Below, in pieces: positions 15,580 to 23,258 of a stretch of DNA of 64,000 nt. The position numbers were made by a program, and so were the translations under genes. Each line of letters starts with the position of its first letter. The first letter of the stretch is position 1. The DNA lies in contig JBOGGU010000073.1 of assembly GCA_050744085.1 (NCBI GenBank), forward strand, positions 25,841-89,840. The letters run 5' to 3'. This DNA is from JAVKSL01 sp050744085. GTDB lineage: Bacteria; Actinomycetota; Acidimicrobiia; Acidimicrobiales; JAJPHD01. A model generated the notes under the pieces. It was given only the letters and a program-made list of their open reading frames with translations, ran no database searches and had not been told where the DNA came from.

Positions 15580-17556
15580 TTGCCTGAGACGCCCGACCCC
15601 GGGACGTCGTCGGCCTCCCCGTACCCCGCCAACCCACCTCCGTCGACCGGGGCCGAGCCGCCGACCGGGGCCGAGCCGCCGACCGGGGCCGGGTCCACGG
15701 GGGGCAGCACCGAGAGCGAGCTCGGAGACTTCACCACTGCGCCCGGCCTGCTTCGACTCCTCCCGCTGGCCGTCGTCATTGGGGCGCTCAGCGCGGGGGT
15801 CTCCCTGGCGCTGCTCGAGCTGATCGGGTTCTTCACTCACCTGCTTTATTACCAACACCTGGCCAGCGGGCTGGTATCGCCCAATGCCAACACGCTCGGT
15901 CCCATCGCCCTGGTGATCCCGGTAGGCGGTGGCCTGATCGTGGGGCTCATGGCCCGCTACGGCTCAGAGCAGATCAGGGGACACGGCATCCCCGAGGCGA
16001 TGGAGTCCATCCTCATCAACGGGTCCAAGGTTGCCCCGCGCCTGGCGATCCTCAAGCCGATAGCCAGCGCGATCAGCATCGGGACAGGGGGTCCGTTCGG
16101 TGCCGAGGGCCCGATCATCATGACCGGGGGCGCGGTTGGTTCCATTGTCGGACAGCTCTTCAACCTCACCGCGGTGGAGCGTCGCAGCCTGCTGGTGGCG
16201 GGCGCATCGGCGGGGATGAGTGCAGTGTTCGGCACGCCGGTAGCAGCGACGCTCTTCGGTGTGGAGCTGCTGGTGTTCGAGTTCAAGCCCCGTTCGATGG
16301 TCCTGATTGGCCTCGCCTCAGCCATGGCGGACGGCCTCCGCGTGATCATGGCGCAGCACGGGCTGGTGTCCCCGCAGCCTCTGTTCCCCGTGCCTCACCA
16401 CGTCCCGCTGGTGGGGATCGTGCTGGGCGGGGCCGCGCTGATCGGGATCGTGAGTGGATTGGCCGCTTGGGTGATGACCCAGGCGGTCTACAAAGCCGAG
16501 GACCTGTTCTTGAAGCTGAGCCCGCACCTGCACTGGATGTGGTGGCCGGTCCTGGGAGGGGTGATCATCGGGGTCGGGGGCCTCGTGGACCCGAGGGCAC
16601 TCGGAGTGGGCTACAACACGATCCACGCGGAGCTGCTGGGCAAGCTGGGCCTGGGGGCGCTCGCGCTGCTGCTGGTGGTGAAGCTGGTCATCTGGTCCGG
16701 CTCGCTGGGCGGGGGCACGAGCGGGGGCATCATCGCCCCGATACTGATGATGGGGGCTGCGATCGGTGCCCTCCTGGGCCACGTGCTGCCAGGGGGGAAC
16801 CCTGCCCTCTGGGCGCTGATCGGCATGACTGGCGGCCTCGCAGGGGTGACCCGCTCCCCGTTCACCTCGATAGTGTTTGCCTTCGAGCTGACCCACGACC
16901 AGGGCAGCCTGCTGGCGCTGCTGGTCGTTGCCACCTTGGCGCACCTGGTGAGCGTCTTGGTCCTGAAACGCTCCATCCTCACCGAGAAGGTGGCAAGGCG
17001 CGGCTTCCACGTGATGCGCGAGTACGTGGTGGACCCGATGGAGGCGCTGTTCGTCAGGGAGGTTATGACCACCGACTTGTACACCCTGGAGCCTGGCCGC
17101 ACGGTACGCGCTGTCTACGACGAGATGCACGAGGGCTCACCGGCGCGACGCCAGCGTCTTTACCCGGTGGTCGACGAGGGTCGGATGACAGGGCTGCTGC
17201 CGTGGTCTGGGGTCTTGGAATGCATCGAGGCTGGAGGTGGGGACCGCGCGGTGAGCGAGGTGATGGTGGTAGCCAGGGTGGTGGCCCACCCGGACGAGAT
17301 CCTGCGGGCCGCGGCCGATCGCATGGCGCAGCACGGCTTCGGGGCGATGCCGGTAGTCGCCCGGGGGGAGAGAGACCAGATAGTGGGCTTGATCAGTCAG
17401 TTCGACCTGCTGAAAGCGCGCCAGCACCTACTCCTCGAGGAACGCACACGTGAGCGCGTCCTGACGTTACGCCGTCCTACTGGGGCTCAGCGGGCCAGTC
17501 GCCAGCTCGGCCCTGCGGAGCGCGGCCCGGACGAGCCACCCCCGCCCGTGATCTGA
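15580..17556 (+). CDS. CLC-type chloride channel/antiporter with CBS pair
   Basis: 658 residues. The CLC core holds the selectivity motifs GHGIPEA (near residue 135) and GGPFGAEGPIIMTGG, whose Glu is the gating glutamate, plus a later GxxxP-type GGGTSGGIIAP. A C-terminal pair of CBS domains (EVMTTDLYTL and VSEVMVVARVV) may bind adenine nucleotides. The start is a TTG 3 bases after the protease stop. The first 50 residues are a Pro/Thr/Gly tail holding an 18-bp tandem repeat (15645-15692, TGAEPP units), so the true start is uncertain. Confidence 0.9.
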   Translation: MPETPDPGTSSASPYPANPPPSTGAEPPTGAEPPTGAGSTGGSTESELGDFTTAPGLLRLLPLAVVIGALSAGVSLALLELIGFFTHLLYYQHLASGLVSPNANTLGPIALVIPVGGGLIVGLMARYGSEQIRGHGIPEAMESILINGSKVAPRLAILKPIASAISIGTGGPFGAEGPIIMTGGAVGSIVGQLFNLTAVERRSLLVAGASAGMSAVFGTPVAATLFGVELLVFEFKPRSMVLIGLASAMADGLRVIMAQHGLVSPQPLFPVPHHVPLVGIVLGGAALIGIVSGLAAWVMTQAVYKAEDLFLKLSPHLHWMWWPVLGGVIIGVGGLVDPRALGVGYNTIHAELLGKLGLGALALLLVVKLVIWSGSLGGGTSGGIIAPILMMGAAIGALLGHVLPGGNPALWALIGMTGGLAGVTRSPFTSIVFAFELTHDQGSLLALLVVATLAHLVSVLVLKRSILTEKVARRGFHVMREYVVDPMEALFVREVMTTDLYTLEPGRTVRAVYDEMHEGSPARRQRLYPVVDEGRMTGLLPWSGVLECIEAGGGDRAVSEVMVVARVVAHPDEILRAAADRMAQHGFGAMPVVARGERDQIVGLISQFDLLKARQHLLLEERTRERVLTLRRPTGAQRASRQLGPAERGPDEPPPPVI

Positions 17557-17621
17557 CGGCATAGGCCGGCACCGAGCCGCCCCGCCGATCAGATCAGATC
17601 AGAGCCAGCTGAGGGCATCGT

Positions 17622-18218
17622 TCAGGCACCGAGGCGCGGGAGCCAGGCTCGGCGAGCCGCCTCGTATGCGTCGATCCTAGCCTCGTTGCGCAGGGTGAGG
17701 CCGATGTCGTCGAGGCCGGCGAGCAGGCGATGCTGGGTGAAGTCGTCCAGCGGGAAGCTCGAGGTGATGCCCGCTGCGGGTGCCTCGATCGTCCGGCGTT
17801 CGACGTCGACCGTCACCTCCAGGTCCGGGTCAGCCAGGACCGCGGCCAGCAGCGCTTCGCCCACCGAGTCGGGGACCTGGACAGTGACCAGCCCGCACTT
17901 GGTCGAGTTGATACGGAAGATGTCCCCGAAGCGGGGCGCCACCACCGCCCTGAACCCGTAGTCCATCAGCGCCCAGACGGCGTGCTCTCGCGAGGATCCG
18001 ACGCCGAAGTTCGGCCCGGCGACCAAGATGGCGGCACCGGCGTGCTCTGGGCGGTTGAGCACGAAGCCCCGGTCGTCGCGCCAGTCGGCGAACAGCCCGG
18101 CCCCGAACCCGGTCCGCTCCACCCGCTTGAGCCAGGCGCTGGGGATTATCTGGTCGGTGTCGACGTCGCTGCGGTCCAGCGGCAGCGCAGTCCCAGTGAC
18201 GACGTGGACCGGTTCCAT
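17622..18218 (-). CDS. leuD: 3-isopropylmalate dehydratase small subunit
   Basis: 198 residues, normal for LeuD, the swivel domain that pairs with LeuC to isomerise 2-isopropylmalate; with CimA here it would also act on citramalate. Family motifs are present: DVDTDQIIP near the N-terminus and GPNFGVGSSREHAVWAL in the middle. The ATG lies 6 bases after TAGGAT (18230-18225), so it may have its own leaderless transcript although leuC ends only 33 bases upstream. A short (GATCA)n run lies downstream near 17587-17603. Confidence 0.95.
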   Translation of the reverse strand: MEPVHVVTGTALPLDRSDVDTDQIIPSAWLKRVERTGFGAGLFADWRDDRGFVLNRPEHAGAAILVAGPNFGVGSSREHAVWALMDYGFRAVVAPRFGDIFRINSTKCGLVTVQVPDSVGEALLAAVLADPDLEVTVDVERRTIEAPAAGITSSFPLDDFTQHRLLAGLDDIGLTLRNEARIDAYEAARRAWLPRLGA

Positions 18219-18251
18219 GGCGTGATCCTAGTGGTGCAGCCCTGCAGCGAG

Positions 18252-19652
18252 TTAGTCCAGGTCCGCCGGAGCGGCGAAGTGCCCGGCCACGGCTGTAGCG
18301 GCGGCGACGGCAGGAGATACCAGGTGGGTGCGACCCCCCCTGCCCTGGCGCCCCTCGAAGTTGCGGTTGGAGGTGGAAGCGCAGCGTTCTCCCGGAGCAA
18401 GCTGGTCGGGGTTCATCCCCAGGCACATCGAGCACCCGGCCTCACGCCACTCGAAGCCGGCGGAGACGAACACCTTGTCGAGGCCCTCCGCCTCCGCCTC
18501 GGCCTTGGTGCGGCGGGACCCGGGGACCACCAGGGCCCTCAGGCCGTCGCGCACCCGGCGGCCCTCCACGACCATCGCCGCCGAGCGCAGGTCCTCCAGC
18601 CGGCTGTTGGTGCACGAGCCGATGAACACGGTGTCGACGGGGATAGAGCGCATCGAGGCCCCGGCTGACAGGCCCATGTACGCCAGGGCTCGCGCGGCCG
18701 CTTCTCGCTCCGCTGGGGTGGCCAGGGAGGAAGGGTCCGGGACCGAGCCGTCGATGGGCACCACCTGGGACGGGTTGGTCCCCCATGAGACGTGGGGCAC
18801 GAGCGATGCCGCCGAGATCGACACCGAGCAGTCGAACGCCGCCCCGGCGTCAGTCGCCAGCGTGCGCCAGTAGCCCAGCGCGGCCTCCCACGCAGGCCCG
18901 ACAGGGACGTGCCGGCGCCCCTCCATCCACCCAAAGGTAACGTCGTCCGGCGCCACCATCCCTGCCTTGGCGCCCGCCTCGATGCTCATGTTGCACACCG
19001 TCATCCGACCCTCCATGGACAGGGAGCGGATGGTGGAGCCCCGGTACTCGATGACATGGCCGATCCCGCCGCCAGTGCCGATCTGGCCGATCACGGCGAG
19101 GATCAGGTCCTTGGCGCTCACACCTGCCGGCAGGTCACCCTCCACCTCGACCGACATCGTGCCGGGACGGGACTGGGGGAGGGTCTGGGTGGCCAAAACG
19201 TGCTCCACCTCGCTGGTCCCGATACCGAAGGCCAGGGCCCCGAGCGCCCCGTGGGTCGCTGTGTGGCTGTCCCCGCAGACGATGGTCATCCCGGGCTGGG
19301 AGAGCCCCTGCTCGGGGCCGATGACGTGGACTATCCCCTGGTCGGCGTGGCCCATCGGGTAGCAGACGATGCCGAACTCGGCGCAGTTCGCAGACAGGGC
19401 AGCCAGCTGGCGAGCCGAGATCGGGTCGGCTACCGGCGCCTCGATGTCCAGCGTGGGCACGTTGTGATCCGTGGTGGCCACGGTGAGGTCGGGCCGCCGC
19501 ACGCCCCGCCCGGCGAGCCGCAGCCCCTCGAACGCCTGGGGCGAGGTGACCTCGTGCACCAGGTGCAGGTCGATGTACAACACGTCGGGCTCGCCATCCG
19601 CCGAGTGCACGACATGGGCATCCCACACCTTCTCCGACAGGGTGCTGGCCAT
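18252..19652 (-). CDS. leuC: 3-isopropylmalate dehydratase large subunit
   Basis: An aconitase-superfamily enzyme of 466 residues. The three cluster ligands are visible: Cys in FIGSCTNSRLEDLR and two in the CSMCLGMNPDQL motif. VCGDSHTATHGALG and TDHNVPT are also family hallmarks. It works with LeuD in leucine synthesis and, via citramalate, in isoleucine synthesis. The ATG at 19652 is 7 bases after TAGGCT (19665-19660); the longer upstream reading lacks conservation. Confidence 0.96.
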   Translation of the reverse strand: MASTLSEKVWDAHVVHSADGEPDVLYIDLHLVHEVTSPQAFEGLRLAGRGVRRPDLTVATTDHNVPTLDIEAPVADPISARQLAALSANCAEFGIVCYPMGHADQGIVHVIGPEQGLSQPGMTIVCGDSHTATHGALGALAFGIGTSEVEHVLATQTLPQSRPGTMSVEVEGDLPAGVSAKDLILAVIGQIGTGGGIGHVIEYRGSTIRSLSMEGRMTVCNMSIEAGAKAGMVAPDDVTFGWMEGRRHVPVGPAWEAALGYWRTLATDAGAAFDCSVSISAASLVPHVSWGTNPSQVVPIDGSVPDPSSLATPAEREAAARALAYMGLSAGASMRSIPVDTVFIGSCTNSRLEDLRSAAMVVEGRRVRDGLRALVVPGSRRTKAEAEAEGLDKVFVSAGFEWREAGCSMCLGMNPDQLAPGERCASTSNRNFEGRQGRGGRTHLVSPAVAAATAVAGHFAAPADLD

Positions 19653-19662
19653 GCCCGCGAGC

Positions 19663-20517
19663 CTAAGCGCCCCCAACTCGCCGGGCGACGGACTGGCACG
19701 CCTCCAACAGCACCGGCACGTAGCGCCCCGGGTTGACCAGGCACACTCCGTGGTCGGCGGCCACCTCGAAGCTCCCCGCGCCCGGGATTGCCTTGGCCAG
19801 CGCTCGCTGGCGGGGTGGTTCGACGGTCCTGTCCCTGGTGGTGACTACGACTGCTGTGGGGACGTCGACCTCACCGATCCAGGCGGCAGAGTCGAAGTTC
19901 CCCAGCGCCGAGCCCGCTCGGAGCATCGCCGAGGTGTCGCTGGGGGCGACCTGCTCGTTGGCCCAGTCCGCCATCGTGAGCCCGGCAAAGCGTCGCCTGG
20001 CAAAGTTGGTGGCGAAGGACTTGCTGAGGTGGGTGGGGACCAACCGGGTGACTCGCGAGAGGGCCAGCAGGCCACCGTAGAAGAGCGGCCCTCCTCCAAA
20101 GCTGGTGGCGGTGGAGCACAGCACCAGCCCGCTCACAGCCTCGCGGTGACGGCGCCAGGCCAGCTGAGCCACTGGGCCGCCCATCGAGTAGCCCACCATT
20201 ATCACACGGTCCCGCCCCGTCGCCCGGGCCAGCGCCACCGCGTCGTCGGCGCAGTCCTCGAGGGTGAAAGGCTCGCTCGAGCGGATTCCGCGGCCGTGGC
20301 CCCTCAAGTCCATGGTGAGGATCGAGAAGTGCTCGGCCAGCCCTTGGTAGCTGGGCCCCCAGTTGACGTCTGCTGTCACGGTCCAGCCGTGGACCAGGAA
20401 CAGGGTTGCCGCCCCCGGGGGGCCCTTGTGCTCCCTCACGAAGGCGCTCCCCCTGCCCTCCAGCTCGACCATCCTCCCGGGCGGTGGGCGCTCCATGGGT
20501 GGGGTGGCCGTCGTCAC
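19663..20517 (-). CDS. Alpha/beta-hydrolase fold enzyme
   Basis: 284 residues. The oxyanion segment FLVHGWTVTADVNWG is followed by the nucleophile elbow GYSMGG, the Asp loop TTRDRTVEP and the His in ADHGVCLVNP, so the Ser-Asp-His triad is intact. The nearest relatives by eye are actinobacterial lipases/esterases; the substrate is unknown. The start is taken as the GTG at 20517, 7 bases after TATCCT (20530-20525); ATGs at 20496 and 20472 are alternatives. Its C-terminus ends 11 bases before leuC starts. Confidence 0.82.
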   Translation of the reverse strand: MTTATPPMERPPPGRMVELEGRGSAFVREHKGPPGAATLFLVHGWTVTADVNWGPSYQGLAEHFSILTMDLRGHGRGIRSSEPFTLEDCADDAVALARATGRDRVIMVGYSMGGPVAQLAWRRHREAVSGLVLCSTATSFGGGPLFYGGLLALSRVTRLVPTHLSKSFATNFARRRFAGLTMADWANEQVAPSDTSAMLRAGSALGNFDSAAWIGEVDVPTAVVVTTRDRTVEPPRQRALAKAIPGAGSFEVAADHGVCLVNPGRYVPVLLEACQSVARRVGGA

Positions 20518-20581
20518 TGCCGTCAGGATAGGGGGCGCGTTCAGACCGGGGTCGTCCGCATGCCAAGAGCTGCGCCAGGCC

Positions 20582-21052
20582 CTAAGCGTCGATCGCCACC
20601 AGCTCGACCCGCAGCTTGCCTCCGGGGGCGTCGTACTCCACGGCATCGCCGGCCACCCTGCCCATAAGGGCCCGGCCCAGTGGTGAGCCTGGCGAGATCA
20701 CCGACAGGCCCTCCCGCCGCTCCTCTATGGATCCGACCAGGTACCGCTCCACCTCTTCGTCTCCGTCGTAGCGGATCGAGACCACCGTCCCAGGGCCCAC
20801 CAATCCGGCGGCCGCTGCCCCCTCCTCCACGACCCCAGCCGAGCCGAGCAAGGCCTGGAGCTGGCGGATGCGGGACTCCATCTTGCCCTGGGCATCCTTG
20901 GCGGCGTGGTAGTCCCCGTTCTCAGAGAGGTCTCCGAGGGCCCGGGCAGCCTCGATCGCCCGGGCGATGTCGACCCGGCCCCGGCTGGTCAGATCCTCCA
21001 GCTCGGTGCTCAGCCGGTCGAACGCCTCTCTGGACAGCTGGGTCTGGCTCAC
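20582..21052 (-). CDS. greA: Transcription elongation factor GreA
   Basis: 156 residues, standard for GreA, which rescues backtracked RNA polymerase. The N-terminal coiled coil carries the acidic tip (ARALGDLSENGDYHAAKDAQG, with D and E of LSENGDY), followed by the FKBP-like domain (SPLGRALMGRVAGDAVEY). The GTG at 21052 lies 7 bases after TAAAGT (21065-21060). It is divergent from the leuB leader, whose promoter begins about 60 bases away. Confidence 0.95.
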   Translation of the reverse strand: MSQTQLSREAFDRLSTELEDLTSRGRVDIARAIEAARALGDLSENGDYHAAKDAQGKMESRIRQLQALLGSAGVVEEGAAAAGLVGPGTVVSIRYDGDEEVERYLVGSIEERREGLSVISPGSPLGRALMGRVAGDAVEYDAPGGKLRVELVAIDA

Positions 21053-21123
21053 TTCAGCGACTTTAGCCCGCCGGAAGCGCGGTGCCTTGCCGAGGCTCAG
21101 GGCGCCAAAGCTAGGGAATATGA

Positions 21124-21153
21124 TTGACGGACGTCCTATCAACGTGCTACGCT
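21124..21153 (+). promoter_or_regulatory. Promoter of leuB-ilvE-cimA leader
   Basis: TTGACG (21124-21129), an 18-base spacer, then TACGCT (21148-21153). The start point predicted 6-7 bases on coincides with the A of the leader-peptide ATG at 21160, so the leader peptide would be translated from a leaderless mRNA. Confidence 0.65.
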
Positions 21154-21159
21154 GTGGCC

Positions 21160-21198
21160 ATGGCACCAGCCCGCCGACCTGTAGCCATCATCTGCTAG
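21160..21198 (+). CDS. Leader peptide of leuB operon
   Basis: A 12-codon ORF reading MAPARRPVAIIC, then TAG. The control codons appear to be Val-Ala-Ile-Ile just before the stop, fitting attenuation by branched-chain aminoacyl-tRNA supply. The stop codon lies inside the 5' arm of the following hairpin, so a ribosome that reaches the stop would disrupt that hairpin. There is no room for a Shine-Dalgarno sequence if transcription starts at the ATG. Confidence 0.6.
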   Translation: MAPARRPVAIIC

Positions 21199-21255
21199 CT
21201 GCGCACCCACCCTGGTGCGCAGCTACTCGACCGTCCACTTGGTGGGCGGTTTTTC
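21196..21255 (+). terminator. Attenuator: pause hairpin plus intrinsic terminator
   Basis: Hairpin 1 is an 11-bp perfect stem (21196-21206 with 21215-21225). Hairpin 2 is ACCGTCCAC / GTGGGCGGT (21230-21238 with 21242-21250, one G-U) followed by five T: a classic terminator. CCCACC in the loop of hairpin 1 (21206-21211) can instead pair with GGTGGG of the terminator (21241-21246), a possible antiterminator. leuB starts 28 bases beyond. Confidence 0.7.
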
Positions 21256-21282
21256 ATTGTCCCGACGGACCAGAGAGGACCA

Positions 21283-22329
21283 TTGAACCAGCCAAGCTCC
21301 CCCCATCGAGTCGCTGTCATCGGCGGCGACGGCATCGGGCCTGAGGTCGTTGCCGAGGCGGTCAAGGTGGTGGCCGCCGCCGGCGTCGCCCTGGACACCA
21401 CCCGATACGACCTCGGAGCGCAGCGTTGGCTGCGCACCGGGGAGGTGCTCCCGGACTCGGTGCTGGCAGAGCTGGGCACCTTCGACGCCATCCTGCTCGG
21501 CGCGGTCGGCCCGCCGGTCGGCAGCCGGTCGGTCCCGCCGGGCCTGCTGGAGCGCGGGCTGCTCCTGCGGTTGCGCTTCGAGCTGGACCTCTACGTGAAC
21601 CTGCGTCCGTTCCGGGCGGGGCCGGGCGCTCGCAGCCCGGATATGGACCTGGTCGTGGTCAGGGAGAACACCGAGGGAGCCTACGCCGGGGAGGGAGGCC
21701 ATCTGCGCAAGGGCACCCCTCACGAGGTGGCCACCCAGGGGTCTGTGAACACCCGTTTCGGCACCCAGCGCTGCGCAGCGTTCGCCTTCGAGCTCGCGCA
21801 GCGCCGGGCGCGCCACCATCTGACCCTGGTCCACAAGACCAACGTGCTCACATTTGCGGGTGACCTGTGGCAGCGCACAGTCGACGAGCTGGCGAGCGAG
21901 CACCCCGACGTCACCACCGACTACCACCATGTGGACGCCGCCTGCATCCACATGGTCGAGTCCGCTGCTCGCTACGACGTCATCGTCACCGACAACCTGT
22001 TCGGGGACATCCTGACTGACCTGGCGGGGGCCCTGGCGGGCGGGATCGGCCTGGCCGCCTCGGCCAACCTCAACCCCGCCCGCACGGGGCCTTCGCTGTT
22101 CGAGCCAGTCCACGGGGCGGCCCACGACATTGTCGGGACTGGGCACGCCAACCCGGTGGCAGCCATCCGCTGCGCCGCCCTCATGCTGGAGCACCTGGGC
22201 GAGGCCGGCGCGGCCAGCCGCGTAGCCGAGGCAACCGACGCGTGGATGGACGCGTGGATGGCAGGCCAGCCAGCCTCCGAGTTTCCAAGCACCCAAGCAA
22301 TCGGCGACGCCATCGCCGGAAAGGTCTGA
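21283..22329 (+). CDS. leuB: 3-isopropylmalate dehydrogenase
   Basis: 348 residues. It oxidatively decarboxylates 3-isopropylmalate; citramalate-derived methylmalate is the analogous substrate. Family motifs: GGDGIGPEV, VVRENTEGAYAGEGG, the NAD/metal motif DNLFGDILTDL, and GSAP-like EPVHGAAHDIVGTG. The start is TTG with AGAGAGG 5-10 bases upstream. It is the first gene of leuB-ilvE-cimA and sits behind the attenuator. Confidence 0.95.
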   Translation: MNQPSSPHRVAVIGGDGIGPEVVAEAVKVVAAAGVALDTTRYDLGAQRWLRTGEVLPDSVLAELGTFDAILLGAVGPPVGSRSVPPGLLERGLLLRLRFELDLYVNLRPFRAGPGARSPDMDLVVVRENTEGAYAGEGGHLRKGTPHEVATQGSVNTRFGTQRCAAFAFELAQRRARHHLTLVHKTNVLTFAGDLWQRTVDELASEHPDVTTDYHHVDAACIHMVESAARYDVIVTDNLFGDILTDLAGALAGGIGLAASANLNPARTGPSLFEPVHGAAHDIVGTGHANPVAAIRCAALMLEHLGEAGAASRVAEATDAWMDAWMAGQPASEFPSTQAIGDAIAGKV

Positions 22330-22334
22330 GAGCG

Positions 22335-23258
22335 ATGCCGATCAACCCCACCGACACGATATGGATGGACGGCCAGCTGGTCGACTGGGCTGATGCCCGA
22401 ATCCACGTGCTCAGCCACTCACTGCACTACGGCTCGGGCGTGTTCGAGGGGATCCGGGCCTACGAGAGCTCCGCGGGACCGGCCATATTCCGCCTGACCG
22501 ACCACATCGAGCGACTCTTGCGCTCCGCACACATCTTGATGATGGACATCCCCTACAGCCGGGACGAGCTCGTCGACGCAACCAAGGCCCTAGTGCGGGC
22601 CAACCGACTGGCGGAGTGCTACATCCGACCGATCGCTTACCTGGGCTACGGCGAGATGGGCCTGAACCCGCTCACGAGCAAGGTGAGCGTGGCCATCGCC
22701 GCCTGGCAGTGGGAGACCTACCTGGGTGACGAGGGGGTCGCGAACGGCATTCGCGCCAAGGTCAGCTCGTGGCTGCGGGCGGACCCGAACGCCTTCCCGC
22801 CGGCCGCCAAGAGCACCGGCATCTACGTCAACTCGTCGCTGGCCAAGGTCGAGGCGCTCAAGTCTGGCTACGACGAGGCGATCCTGCTGTCCCCCCAGGG
22901 ACACGTGAGCGAGTGCACCGGCGAGAACGTGTTCATCGTAAAGGGAGGCCGGATAATCACCCCGCCGGTGTCCGCCGGCGCCTTGGAGGGCATCACCCAG
23001 GACTCGATAATGACCATCGCCACCGACCTCGGCTACGAGGCCGGGGTGGGCAACATCCTGCGCAGCGACCTGTACACCGCGGAGGAGGCGTTCCTGTCGG
23101 GCACCGCGGCTGAGATAGTGCCCATCCGCTCGGTCGACGACCGCCTGGTGGGCACGGGCCGCCCCGGGCCGATGACCCAGCGCATCCAGGAGGTCTATTT
23201 CGCCGCAGTGCGGGGGAAGGTCGACCGCTACAAGGACTGGGCCGAGCATGCCTCTTAG
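22335..23258 (+). CDS. ilvE: Branched-chain amino acid aminotransferase
   Basis: A 307-residue fold-type IV PLP enzyme making Val, Leu and Ile from their keto acids. The PLP lysine is K159 in PPAAKSTGIY, the same number as in E. coli. HSLHYGSGVFEGIR near residue 30 and GENVFIVKGG, GITQDSI downstream are standard. The ATG lies 5 bases after the leuB stop. Its 3' end overlaps cimA by 11 bases. Confidence 0.95.
   Translation: MPINPTDTIWMDGQLVDWADARIHVLSHSLHYGSGVFEGIRAYESSAGPAIFRLTDHIERLLRSAHILMMDIPYSRDELVDATKALVRANRLAECYIRPIAYLGYGEMGLNPLTSKVSVAIAAWQWETYLGDEGVANGIRAKVSSWLRADPNAFPPAAKSTGIYVNSSLAKVEALKSGYDEAILLSPQGHVSECTGENVFIVKGGRIITPPVSAGALEGITQDSIMTIATDLGYEAGVGNILRSDLYTAEEAFLSGTAAEIVPIRSVDDRLVGTGRPGPMTQRIQEVYFAAVRGKVDRYKDWAEHAS

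Noticed and set aside
21196..21255. T-box or riboswitch before leuB
   Set aside because: No T-box sequence or ligand-binding fold is visible; a short peptide with two hairpins explains the region more simply.
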